Assembly (NCBI GenBank): GCA_041916675.1
Contig: JAYRZB010000006.1
Coordinates: 1 to 64,000 of the forward strand
Length of the DNA stretch: 64,000 nt
Direction: 5' to 3'
Source: JAYRZB01 sp041916675
GTDB lineage: Bacteria > Pseudomonadota > Alphaproteobacteria > Rhizobiales > Devosiaceae
Positions within the stretch are counted from its first letter, which is position 1, and each line of letters begins with the position of its first letter. This document shows, one piece after another, positions 42,171 through 49,700 of the stretch. The position numbers and the translations under genes were made by a program. The notes below the pieces were generated by a model. The model had not been told where the DNA came from and did no database searches. It saw only the letters and a program-made list of their open reading frames with translations.

Positions 42171-43325
42171 ATGTCGACTGCCCAACCAGCGGCCGAAGGG
42201 GTCCTGACCAACAAGAAGGCTGCGTTGAAGGGCCTTTACGACGACCTCTATTCCAAGAACATGTTCCCGTTCTGGGCGACGTCAGAAGGCGTTGACCACG
42301 ACGAAGTCAAGCAGCTGATGGCGACCTCGAAGGCCGTCCCTTTTGTCTGGAAGTACACCGATATCGAGCCGCTGTTGCAGCGCGCCGCCCAGCTGGTGAC
42401 CATGGATGACAGCGAGCGCCGCTCGCTGATTCTGGTCAATCCGGGCCTCAGCCCCAAGCGGGCTTCGGTGTCCACCATGTACACCGCCTACCGCCTGAAC
42501 GATCCCGACGAAATCATGCCCCCGCACAAGCATTCCCCGAGCGCGATCCGCTTCGGCCTGACCGGGCAGGGCAATTTCACCGGCGTTGAGGGCGAGGATG
42601 TGGTTTTCGGCCCCGGCGATATGGTGCTCACCCCCAATGATGCCTGGCACAATCACGGCACGGTTGGCGGCGAGCAGGCGGTGAACCTGTCGGTCCTCGA
42701 CCTGCCGCTGGTCGAAACCCTGCATGCGGTGCATTTCGATCATCGCTACACCGAAATCGAGAACGGCAAGGAAGTCGAAAAGAAGGTCCAGACCGCCCGT
42801 TACCCGTCCGATTATTCACAGCGCATCTATGGCGAAGGCGGGCTGATGCCGCGCTTTGTCAACCACAAGCGCGGCGGCGGGCTGTCCTCGCCGATGTATG
42901 TGTATCGCTGGGAAAAGATGGAAGCCGTGCTCGACGCCCATAAGGACTGGGATGGCGATCCGCACGAAGGCATTGTGGTGGACTATATCGATCCCACCAC
43001 CGGCGGGCCGGTGTTCCACACCATCAACTTCTATGTTCAGATGCTGCGCCCGGGCGAAAAAACCCTGCCGCAGCGCGAGACCGCCAGCCTGCTGCTCGCC
43101 CCGTTCCGCGGCAACGGCCATTCGATCATCGATGGCAAGCGCTATGACTGGAACCAGTTCGACACCATCGCCATCCCCGGCGGCTGCTGGGCCGAGCATG
43201 TCAACGGTTCGGCCAGCGAGCCGGTGATCTTTTTTGGCGCCACCGACGCCCCGACCCAGCGCAAGCTCAGCCTCTACAAGCGCTGGGGCCGCAATACCGC
43301 CGGCGACCTGCTGCGGCTGGCCTGA
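42171..43325 (+). CDS. gentisate/salicylate 1,2-dioxygenase-like bicupin
   Basis: The 384-residue protein is a bicupin ring-cleaving iron dioxygenase of the gentisate, 1-hydroxy-2-naphthoate and salicylate dioxygenase family. The metal triad reads His119 and His121 in MPPHKHSPSAIRFGL and His160 in DAWHNHG. Arg83, Arg127 and His162 occupy places that, as I remember, bind substrate in salicylate 1,2-dioxygenase. The second cupin (residues about 280-370) lacks a clear His triad, as usual. It heads a tight operon with an LVIVD protein, RidA, GST and FHMPC dehydrogenase, so the substrate is likely a hydroxypyridine carboxylate of B6 breakdown. The exact substrate is unknown. Confidence 0.85.
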   Translation: MSTAQPAAEGVLTNKKAALKGLYDDLYSKNMFPFWATSEGVDHDEVKQLMATSKAVPFVWKYTDIEPLLQRAAQLVTMDDSERRSLILVNPGLSPKRASVSTMYTAYRLNDPDEIMPPHKHSPSAIRFGLTGQGNFTGVEGEDVVFGPGDMVLTPNDAWHNHGTVGGEQAVNLSVLDLPLVETLHAVHFDHRYTEIENGKEVEKKVQTARYPSDYSQRIYGEGGLMPRFVNHKRGGGLSSPMYVYRWEKMEAVLDAHKDWDGDPHEGIVVDYIDPTTGGPVFHTINFYVQMLRPGEKTLPQRETASLLLAPFRGNGHSIIDGKRYDWNQFDTIAIPGGCWAEHVNGSASEPVIFFGATDAPTQRKLSLYKRWGRNTAGDLLRLA

Positions 43326-43390
43326 ACCAATCGAGCCCCGCGCCGCACGGGCGCGGGAGCACCCTCTCCTTTACCCGAAAGGTTTCCGGC

Positions 43391-44518
43391 GTGGCATCGG
43401 CGCACAACACCAAACTGATCGGACATGTCGATTGTCCCGGCGGCGGCCAGGTCTGGGTCGATGGCAATATCCTTTATATCGGCCATATGCGGCCGCCCAG
43501 CGGCACCACCCTGGTCGACATCTCCGATCCGCGCCATCCGCGCGTCCTGTGCACCATCGATGTGCCGCCGGGCTGGCATTCGCACAAGGTGCGGGCCAGG
43601 GACGGGCTGATGATCATCAATCACGAGCGCTTCGGCTCGGATGGCCCGGCCGAGTTCGGCGGCGGGCTGGCCATTTACGATACCACCAAGCCCGAAACGC
43701 CGAAGCTGATCTCGAAATGGATGACCAGCGGCAAGGGCGTGCACCGCTACGACTACGATGGGCGCTATGCCTATATCTCGCCCACCGAGGATGGCTATGT
43801 GGGCAATTTCGTCATGATCCTCGATCTGATCGACCCGGCCCATCCGGTCGAGGTCGGGCGCTGGTGGATCCCGGGCCAGTGGACCGCGGGCGGGGAAGAG
43901 TATCCCTGGGGCGACTATGTCACGCCGCGCTGCCACCACCCGATCCGCATGGGCAACCGGCTCTATGTCAGCTACTGGCACCACGGCCTGTTCATCCTCG
44001 ATATCTCGGATATGACGAGGCCGAAGCTCATCTCGCACATCAATTCGAGCCCGAGCTTTCCGCACCCCACCCATACCTGCCTGCCCATCCCGCAGGACCT
44101 CAAGGGCCGCCGCATCATGGTGGTGGCCGACGAGGACGTGGCCAAGCTCCGGCCCGCCCCGCCGTCCTTTGCCTGGATCTACGACATCACCGACGAAACC
44201 AATCCGCTGCCGATCTCGACCTTCCAGGTGCCCGGCATCGATCCCGACGGCGCCCCGCAGCCGCCGATGACCGGCTGCCACCAGCCGTCCGAGCGCTTTA
44301 CCGGCTCGATCATTCCGTTTGCCTGGTTCGCCCAGGGCCTGCGGCTGGTTGATATCGCCGATCCGTTCGCGCCGCGGGAAGTCGGCCACTACATGCCCGA
44401 TCCTCCGTCCGGGGCCGAGCGCTCGTCCTCGAACGATGTCACCATCGATGATCGCGGCAACCTTTACCTGATCGACCGTATCCGCGGCGTCGACATCATC
44501 GAATCCAGCATCCTGTGA
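43391..44518 (+). CDS. LVIVD-repeat beta-propeller protein
   Basis: The 375-residue protein has repeated blades of the LVIVD kind: GTTLVDISDPRHPRVL, GLAIYDTTKPETPKLIS, VMILDLIDPAHPVEVG, LFILDISDMTRPKLIS, AWIYDITDETNPLPIS and LRLVDIADPFAPREVG. There is no signal peptide, so it is cytoplasmic, unlike many LVIVD proteins. Conserved-looking histidines sit at blade edges (GWHSHK, RCHHP, YWHHG, HPTHTC, GCHQP) and could form a metal or active site at the propeller centre. It starts at a GTG, 65 bases after the bicupin gene, and ends 10 bases before ridA. Its role in the operon is unknown. Confidence 0.85.
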   Translation: MASAHNTKLIGHVDCPGGGQVWVDGNILYIGHMRPPSGTTLVDISDPRHPRVLCTIDVPPGWHSHKVRARDGLMIINHERFGSDGPAEFGGGLAIYDTTKPETPKLISKWMTSGKGVHRYDYDGRYAYISPTEDGYVGNFVMILDLIDPAHPVEVGRWWIPGQWTAGGEEYPWGDYVTPRCHHPIRMGNRLYVSYWHHGLFILDISDMTRPKLISHINSSPSFPHPTHTCLPIPQDLKGRRIMVVADEDVAKLRPAPPSFAWIYDITDETNPLPISTFQVPGIDPDGAPQPPMTGCHQPSERFTGSIIPFAWFAQGLRLVDIADPFAPREVGHYMPDPPSGAERSSSNDVTIDDRGNLYLIDRIRGVDIIESSIL

Positions 44519-44528
44519 GGGCAACACC

Positions 44529-44933
44529 GTGACCGACACCGCCAAGCGTTCCGCCGATCACTACGCCATCGGCAAGAAGAACCCCAACCTGCCCTTCCAT
44601 CCGGCGGTGCGGGCCGGGGACTATATCTTTGTGTCCGGCCAGGTGCCCAAGGACGAGAACAACAACGTCATCTCGGGCACCATCGAGGAAGAAACGCTGG
44701 CAACGCTCAAGACCATCGAGCGCATCATCGCGCAGGAAGGCGCCACGCTCTCGGATGTGGTGCGCATCACCACCTATCTCGAGGATACGCGCGATTTCGG
44801 CCGCTACAACAAGGCCTTTCTCGATGGCATCGGCGATGCGGTCCTGGCCCGCACCACCATCGAGGCCAAGGCGGTGATCAATACCAGGATCGAAATGGAA
44901 GCCATTGTCTACAAGCCGCTGGCCAAGGGCTGA
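44529..44933 (+). CDS. RidA family enamine/imine deaminase
   Basis: The 134-residue protein has the RidA fold: FHPAVRAGDYIFVSGQVPKD, GTIEEETLATLKTIERII, SDVVRITTYLEDTRDFGRYN and the active-site segment ARTTIEAKAV with the conserved Arg. RidA proteins hydrolyse reactive imines and enamines; pathway-specific members (2-aminomuconate deaminase type) occur in aromatic and heterocycle degradation. The GTG start at 44529 has GAGGG nearby. Within this operon a role on a nitrogen-containing ring-opening product is plausible; this is inference. Confidence 0.92.
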   Translation: MTDTAKRSADHYAIGKKNPNLPFHPAVRAGDYIFVSGQVPKDENNNVISGTIEEETLATLKTIERIIAQEGATLSDVVRITTYLEDTRDFGRYNKAFLDGIGDAVLARTTIEAKAVINTRIEMEAIVYKPLAKG

Positions 44934-44955
44934 CGGACCGGCAGGAGAGAACGCC

Positions 44956-45555
44956 ATGTACAAACTTTTGGGACGCAAGACCTCGGGCAACGTGCAGAAG
45001 GTGATCTTCATGCTCGAAGAGCTCGGCGCCGCCTATGAGCGCGCCGATTATGGCCGCCAGTTCGAAAACACCACCACCGCCGAATACAAGGCGCTCAATC
45101 CTACCTCGAAGGTCCCCACCCTGATCGATGGCAAAGTGGTGATCTGGGAATCCAACACCATCCTGCGCTATTTGTCGGCCACCCATGACTTTGCGCTCAA
45201 CGGCAAGACCCCGGCCGAACGCACCGAGGTCGAGCGCTGGATGGATTTCCTGCTCGCCGCGATCAATCCGGGCTACCTTGCCGCCTTCAAGGGCGCCAAG
45301 CTTGCCCCCGAGGAACGCGCCGCCGACTACAACGATTTGGTCAAGGACCTTCTGGCGCAGATGGCCATTATGGAAGGGCATCTGGAGGGCAAGGATTTCC
45401 TCGCGCTCGGCCGCCTGACCCTGGCCGACATCGCCTGTTCGACCATTCTCAAGCGCTGCCTTGATTTCAAGCTCGAGCGCAAGGCCATGCCCAATCTCGA
45501 GCGCTGGATTGCCGGCATTGCCGCGCGTCCTGCCTTCAAGGCCGCCACGTCATGA
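44956..45555 (+). CDS. glutathione S-transferase-like protein
   Basis: The 199-residue protein has an N-terminal thioredoxin-like GST domain (MYKLLGRKTSGNVQKVIFML, with Ser10 as likely glutathione activator; SKVPTLIDGKVVIWESNTILRYL). It has a helical C-terminal domain with the folding motif GRLTLADIACSTI. In gentisate pathways a GST-fold maleylpyruvate isomerase follows the dioxygenase, so an isomerase or glutathione-dependent step after ring opening is possible. GGAGAG upstream supports the ATG at 44956. It overlaps the next gene by ATGA. Confidence 0.88.
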   Translation: MYKLLGRKTSGNVQKVIFMLEELGAAYERADYGRQFENTTTAEYKALNPTSKVPTLIDGKVVIWESNTILRYLSATHDFALNGKTPAERTEVERWMDFLLAAINPGYLAAFKGAKLAPEERAADYNDLVKDLLAQMAIMEGHLEGKDFLALGRLTLADIACSTILKRCLDFKLERKAMPNLERWIAGIAARPAFKAATS

Positions 45556-46481
45556 TCAGGCGGGTGGGACTGATCGGGCTGGGCACCATGGGGCCGGGCA
45601 TTGCCGCAAGGCTGGCCCGGGGCGGGCTCGATGTAGCTGCTTTCGATACCGTGCCGGCGGCGGTCGAAAAGGCCCGTGCCATGCTGGTCACCGCCAATGG
45701 CGTGCTCGACAGCCTCGCCATCGCCGCGCCCGCCACCGGGGCGGGCACGGTACGCTTTGCCGAAAGCCTTGCCGATGCGCTGTCGGGCGCCGATCTTGTC
45801 ATCGAGAACGTGCCCGAAAACATCGATCTCAAGGCCGGCATCTACCGGGCCATCGATCCCCTGATCGGGCCCGATGTGATCGTTGCTTCCGATACCTCGG
45901 GCATTCCAATCACAAAACTGCAGGCCTTCCTGTCCCATCCAGAGCGCATGATCGGCATGCACTGGTCCAATCCGCCCCATATCGTGCCCATGATCGAGGT
46001 GATCGCGGGCGAACAGACCGCGCCCGAGCTGGTCGCCACCATGCGCGACCTGATCCGCTCGATCGGGCTTTTGCCGGTGGTGGTCAAGAAGGACGTGCCC
46101 GGCTTTGTTGAAAACCGCGTGCTCTATGCGCTGCTGCGCGAGGCGGTGGATCTGGTCGAGCGCGGGGTGATCGAGGCCGAGGATCTTGATACCTGCGTCT
46201 CCTGGGGTATCGGCTACAAGATCGCAGTTATCGGCCCAATGGCGCTGCTCGATATGGCCGGGCTCGATATTTACAAATCCGTGTCCTCGTTCCTCAACGC
46301 CGACCTGTGCAACCGGGCCGATGTCGCCCCCATCGTGGCCGAAAAGACCGCCGCCATGCAGTTCGGCATCAAGTCCGGTTCTGGCATGTTCGCCTATGAT
46401 GCCGGTTCCATTCCGGCCCTGCAGGGCGAACGGGCCAAAAAGCTCGTCGCCGTGCGCCGCATTCTCGAAGGGCGTGGCTGA
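45552..46481 (+). CDS. 5-formyl-3-hydroxy-2-methylpyridine-4-carboxylate 5-dehydrogenase
   Basis: The enzyme oxidises the 5-aldehyde of FHMPC to 3-hydroxy-2-methylpyridine-4,5-dicarboxylate with NAD. The 309-residue protein has the fold of 3-hydroxyacyl-CoA dehydrogenases: GLIGLGTMGPGIAARLARGG (Rossmann), LVIENVPENI, IVASDTSGIPITKLQ, MIGMHWSNPPHIVPMIEVIA and VKKDVPGFVENRVLYALLREA. The HWSNPPH segment and the overall sequence match my memory of the M. loti FHMPC dehydrogenase rather than a fatty-acid enzyme, which fits the B6 context. It is the last gene of the bicupin operon and overlaps the GST gene. Confidence 0.85.
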   Translation: MIRRVGLIGLGTMGPGIAARLARGGLDVAAFDTVPAAVEKARAMLVTANGVLDSLAIAAPATGAGTVRFAESLADALSGADLVIENVPENIDLKAGIYRAIDPLIGPDVIVASDTSGIPITKLQAFLSHPERMIGMHWSNPPHIVPMIEVIAGEQTAPELVATMRDLIRSIGLLPVVVKKDVPGFVENRVLYALLREAVDLVERGVIEAEDLDTCVSWGIGYKIAVIGPMALLDMAGLDIYKSVSSFLNADLCNRADVAPIVAEKTAAMQFGIKSGSGMFAYDAGSIPALQGERAKKLVAVRRILEGRG

Positions 46482-46526
46482 AATGACCCTGCTCGGCGCC
46501 CAGCACTCAGACCTGAACCGGCCGAT

Positions 46527-46955
46527 TTACCGGCAGGCCAGCCGCTCGCCCTCTGGCACGCAGGTCACGGTTCGGGCGCTGACCTCGGCGCCGGTTTTGC
46601 GCTCGAGGCTGATCGGGCCGCGCGTCTCATATGCGCGCCCGGCAAAGCCGCACCAGAGCGCTTCAACCGGCATGTTCTCCTCTTTGTCGTTGAGCAGCAC
46701 GAAAGTCCCGGTTTCAGGCTTGAACCACAGCGCGATTTCGGCGTCCGCCCCGGCTTCGGCCCGCGCCACCTCCAGCGAATACCAGTGGGCGATCTGGGCG
46801 GTGCAGGTCACCGCGGCCGGCGCCGCATTGGTCAGCCGCACCGGGGCCGCCAGCAGCCCCGCCGTCCCGGTTTCAACGGTTATCGGCCGCAGTTCCACCG
46901 CCGCGGCGGGGAATGCGAGCATCAATGTTGCCAGTATCCAGGAATTTCTGACCAC
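46527..46955 (-). CDS. small secreted protein of unknown function
   Basis: I do not recognise this family. The 142-residue protein has a signal peptide (MVRNSWILATLMLAFPAAAV) and a mature beta-rich region with three Cys residues (VTCTAQ, LWCGFAG, TVTCVPEGE); the terminal CR adds a fourth. It lies antisense to the two flanking B6-related operons, filling the gap between FHMPC dehydrogenase and the BMP transporter. Its C-terminus is 45 bases from the convergent dehydrogenase. Composition is normal, and the signal peptide argues that it is real. A role in B6 uptake is possible only by position. Confidence 0.65.
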   Translation of the reverse strand: MVRNSWILATLMLAFPAAAVELRPITVETGTAGLLAAPVRLTNAAPAAVTCTAQIAHWYSLEVARAEAGADAEIALWFKPETGTFVLLNDKEENMPVEALWCGFAGRAYETRGPISLERKTGAEVSARTVTCVPEGERLACR

Positions 46956-47054
46956 TTCATTTGTCCTATCCGACGACTATACGAGTAATCTATCTGCCGA
47001 CTAGCCAAGCATGACAAGAGACAATCCACAATAACAGTCAAACGGAGAGAGTGA

Positions 47055-48080
47055 ATGCCCAATATCAAATCTGCACTTGGTGCAGTATTTCTGTCAGTAC
47101 TGCTTTCGAGCACTGCGCTGGCCGCCGATGTCAAGTCCATTGCCATCCTGACCCCCGAAGACGGCACCGACTACGGCTGGAACCAGCAGGGTGTCGATGC
47201 GGCCAAGGCCGCTGCCGAAGCCACCGGCGTTGAAGTCATCGTCGCCCAGGGCCTTGGCTATGGCGATGTGCGCCCGACCCTGCGCGAACTGGCCGAAGAA
47301 GGCGCCAGCCTGCTGATCGCCCACGCTTCGGGCTATAACACGGCCGCGCCCGAAATCGGCGCCGAACTCAATGTGCCGGTCGCCATCGTCGACACCCCCG
47401 ATGCGCTCAAGGCCGGGCTTGTGGCCGATTATACCCTGAGCGGCCATCAGGGCGCTTATCTCGCCGGTCGTCTTGCCGCCAAGGTCAGCCGCACCAAGAC
47501 GGTCGGTATCGTGGTCTCGGGCGAGCCCCCGTCATGGAACTCGCAGTCGGCCGGTTTTGCCCAGGGCGTCAAGGCCGAGAACCCCGACGTCAAGGTGCTC
47601 TATGCCGTGATCGGGCCCGCCGCCTATTCGGATGCCGCCGGTGGCAAGCGCGTCACCGAATCGGTGATTGCGGCCGGTGCCGATATCGTCTTCGGCCAGG
47701 GCAACGGGTCGAGCTTTGGCATGCTGCAGGCGGTTGAAACCACCGCGGCCACCGATGGCGGCAAGGTGCTGTTCATCGATGTGATCGGCGACAAGACCCC
47801 GATCGACAAGGGGTTCCTCCTCTCCTCGGTGATCTGGGACATCACCCCGGTCTATGTGGCCATGATCAACGACCTCAAGGCCGATACCTTCGGGACCAAG
47901 AGCTACTCGATCGGGCTGGCCGACGATTCGGTGCGCCTGCTCAAGACCGCTCAGGCGCCCGACGAGGTCTGGGCCGAAATCGCCAAGCTGCGTGAAGACA
48001 TCATTTCGGGCGCCATCACGGTCGATCCGGTATTTGATGCCACCGCCGTGCGCGCGCTCATGACCAGCGTTGCCGAATAA
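47055..48080 (+). CDS. BMP family ABC transporter substrate-binding protein
   Basis: The 341-residue periplasmic binding protein has a signal peptide ending STALAADV and the BMP/PnrA fold: VKSIAILTPEDGTDYGWNQQG, TLRELAEEGASLLIAHASGY, LSGHQGAYLAGRLAA, IGPAAYSDAAGGKRVTES and GADIVFGQGNGSSFGML. Characterised members bind nucleosides or autoinducer-like ligands. GGAGAGAG precedes the ATG. It heads a run of ATPase, two permeases and three B6-degrading enzymes, so a B6 vitamer is the expected ligand by context; sequence alone cannot say. Confidence 0.9.
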   Translation: MPNIKSALGAVFLSVLLSSTALAADVKSIAILTPEDGTDYGWNQQGVDAAKAAAEATGVEVIVAQGLGYGDVRPTLRELAEEGASLLIAHASGYNTAAPEIGAELNVPVAIVDTPDALKAGLVADYTLSGHQGAYLAGRLAAKVSRTKTVGIVVSGEPPSWNSQSAGFAQGVKAENPDVKVLYAVIGPAAYSDAAGGKRVTESVIAAGADIVFGQGNGSSFGMLQAVETTAATDGGKVLFIDVIGDKTPIDKGFLLSSVIWDITPVYVAMINDLKADTFGTKSYSIGLADDSVRLLKTAQAPDEVWAEIAKLREDIISGAITVDPVFDATAVRALMTSVAE

Positions 48081-48087
48081 TCCTGCC

Positions 48088-48109
48088 GGGGGGCGCTCCG
48101 GCGCTCCCC
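48088..48109 (+). other. intercistronic stem-loop after the binding-protein gene
   Basis: GGGGGGCGC, loop TCCG and GCGCTCCCC form a 9-bp stem with one G-T pair, seven bases after the binding-protein stop. No T-run follows. Such hairpins often protect the upstream mRNA and give more binding protein than transporter; that role is inference. Confidence 0.55.
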
Positions 48110-48131
48110 GATCCTTTCGACGAGGCCCGGA

Positions 48132-49700
48132 TTGACCGAGACCCCCACCACAGAACCCAGGGCCAAGGACCTGATCACGCTCGAAGGCGTGAGCAAGCGC
48201 TTTCCCGGCGTTCTGGCCAATGACAATGTGACGCTCTCGATCCGTCCGGGCGAAGTCCATGTGCTGCTCGGCGAAAACGGGGCCGGCAAATCGACGCTCA
48301 TCGGCATGCTTTCAGGCCTGCAGCAGCCCGATGATGGCCGCATCCTTGTCGATGGCAGGCCCACGCCCATCGCCTCGCCGCGCCATGCCCTTGCGCTCGG
48401 CATCGGCACGGTGTTCCAGCATTCCATGCTGGTGCCAACGCTGAGCGTTGCCGAAAACCTTCTCCTCGGCGCGCCCTGGTGGCAGCGCCCGAAACGGGCC
48501 GCACTCAAGGCCCGGGTCACCGAACTGGGCCAGACCCTCGGCATAGCGGTCAACCTTGAAATCCTCGCCTCCGAACTCTCGCTCGGAGAACAGCAGCAGG
48601 TGGAAATCCTGCGCGCCGTGCTGCGCGGCAGCCGGGTGCTGATCCTTGATGAATCCACCTCCATGCTCACCCCCAAGGGCATCGAAGAGCTTGGCGCGCT
48701 GATGCGGCGGCTGGTCGGCACCGGGCTGGCGGTGATCTTTATCACCCACAAGCTCAAGGAGGCCGCCGCCTTTGGCGATCGCATTTCGGTGCTCAAGCTC
48801 GGCCGCAAGGTCGGCGACATCGCTCCGGACCGGCTGCGCGCGCTTTCCGAAGATCAGGTCATCGGCGAGATTGTTGAAATGATGTTTGGCCGCAAGGCCA
48901 GCGATCCGGAAGCCGAGGCGCGCCCCATGCGCAGCTTTGCCCCGGATATCGCCCCGCTGCTGGCTGTGCGCGGGCTCTCCCTTCCGGCTACCCCGATGAG
49001 CCCGGGGCTCAGGGATATCGGCTTTGCCATCCGGCCCGGCGAACTGTTCGGCATTGCCGGGATCGATGGCAATGGCCAGAAGCAGCTGGCCGAAGCGCTG
49101 GCCGGGCAATTGCCGGGCGCCACCGGCTCGATCACGCTGGCGGGTACCGAGCTTTCCGGCCTCTCCATTGGCCGCCGCCGCGCCGCCGGGCTGCGCTATC
49201 TCACCGACGACCGGCTCGCTGAGGGCACGGTCGGGGCCTTTCCGGTCTCGATCAATTTCTTTCTCAAAGAGGTTGGCTCCAATCCGTTCTGGAAGCGCGG
49301 CATCGAGCAGCGCGAGGCGATCCGGGCCCGGGCCGAGCATCTGGTCAGCCACTATGACGTGCGCACCCCGAGCGTGAACACCCCGGTGGGGCGGCTGTCG
49401 GGCGGCAATATCCAGAAGGTGCTTCTGGCCCGCGAACTGGCCGATGGGGCCAAGGTGGTGATCTTTAACAAACCCACTTATGGGCTTGATCTCGCCAATA
49501 CGCTGGCCACCCGCGAGCGCATCCGGGCCATCGCCGCCAGCGGCATGGCGGTGCTGCTGATTTCAACCGACCTTGAGGAACTGCTGGCGCTTTGCGATCG
49601 CATCGCCGTCATGGATGACGGTGCGATTGCCGGCACGGTGGATAATACCGGCGATACCCGCACCCGGGTGGGGCGCCTGATGATTGGATTGGCGGCATGA
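48132..49700 (+). CDS. ABC transporter ATP-binding protein, two nucleotide-binding domains
   Basis: The 522-residue tandem ATPase energises the BMP-type importer. Domain 1 (about 15-240) has GENGAGKSTLIGML and LSLGEQQQVEILRA, but its Walker B reads LILDESTSML where DEPT is usual. Domain 2 (about 265-510) has a degenerate P-loop IAGIDGNGQKQL, a good signature LSGGNIQKVLLAREL and VVIFNKPTYGLD, with Lys where the catalytic Glu is expected. Degenerate second domains are common in this transporter class. The start is a TTG at 48132. It overlaps the first permease by ATGA. Confidence 0.92.
   Translation: MTETPTTEPRAKDLITLEGVSKRFPGVLANDNVTLSIRPGEVHVLLGENGAGKSTLIGMLSGLQQPDDGRILVDGRPTPIASPRHALALGIGTVFQHSMLVPTLSVAENLLLGAPWWQRPKRAALKARVTELGQTLGIAVNLEILASELSLGEQQQVEILRAVLRGSRVLILDESTSMLTPKGIEELGALMRRLVGTGLAVIFITHKLKEAAAFGDRISVLKLGRKVGDIAPDRLRALSEDQVIGEIVEMMFGRKASDPEAEARPMRSFAPDIAPLLAVRGLSLPATPMSPGLRDIGFAIRPGELFGIAGIDGNGQKQLAEALAGQLPGATGSITLAGTELSGLSIGRRRAAGLRYLTDDRLAEGTVGAFPVSINFFLKEVGSNPFWKRGIEQREAIRARAEHLVSHYDVRTPSVNTPVGRLSGGNIQKVLLARELADGAKVVIFNKPTYGLDLANTLATRERIRAIAASGMAVLLISTDLEELLALCDRIAVMDDGAIAGTVDNTGDTRTRVGRLMIGLAA

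Noticed and set aside
45552..46481. 3-hydroxybutyryl-CoA dehydrogenase of fatty-acid metabolism
   Set aside because: The fold is the same, but the sequence and the B6 neighbours match FHMPC dehydrogenase, and no acyl-CoA genes are nearby.
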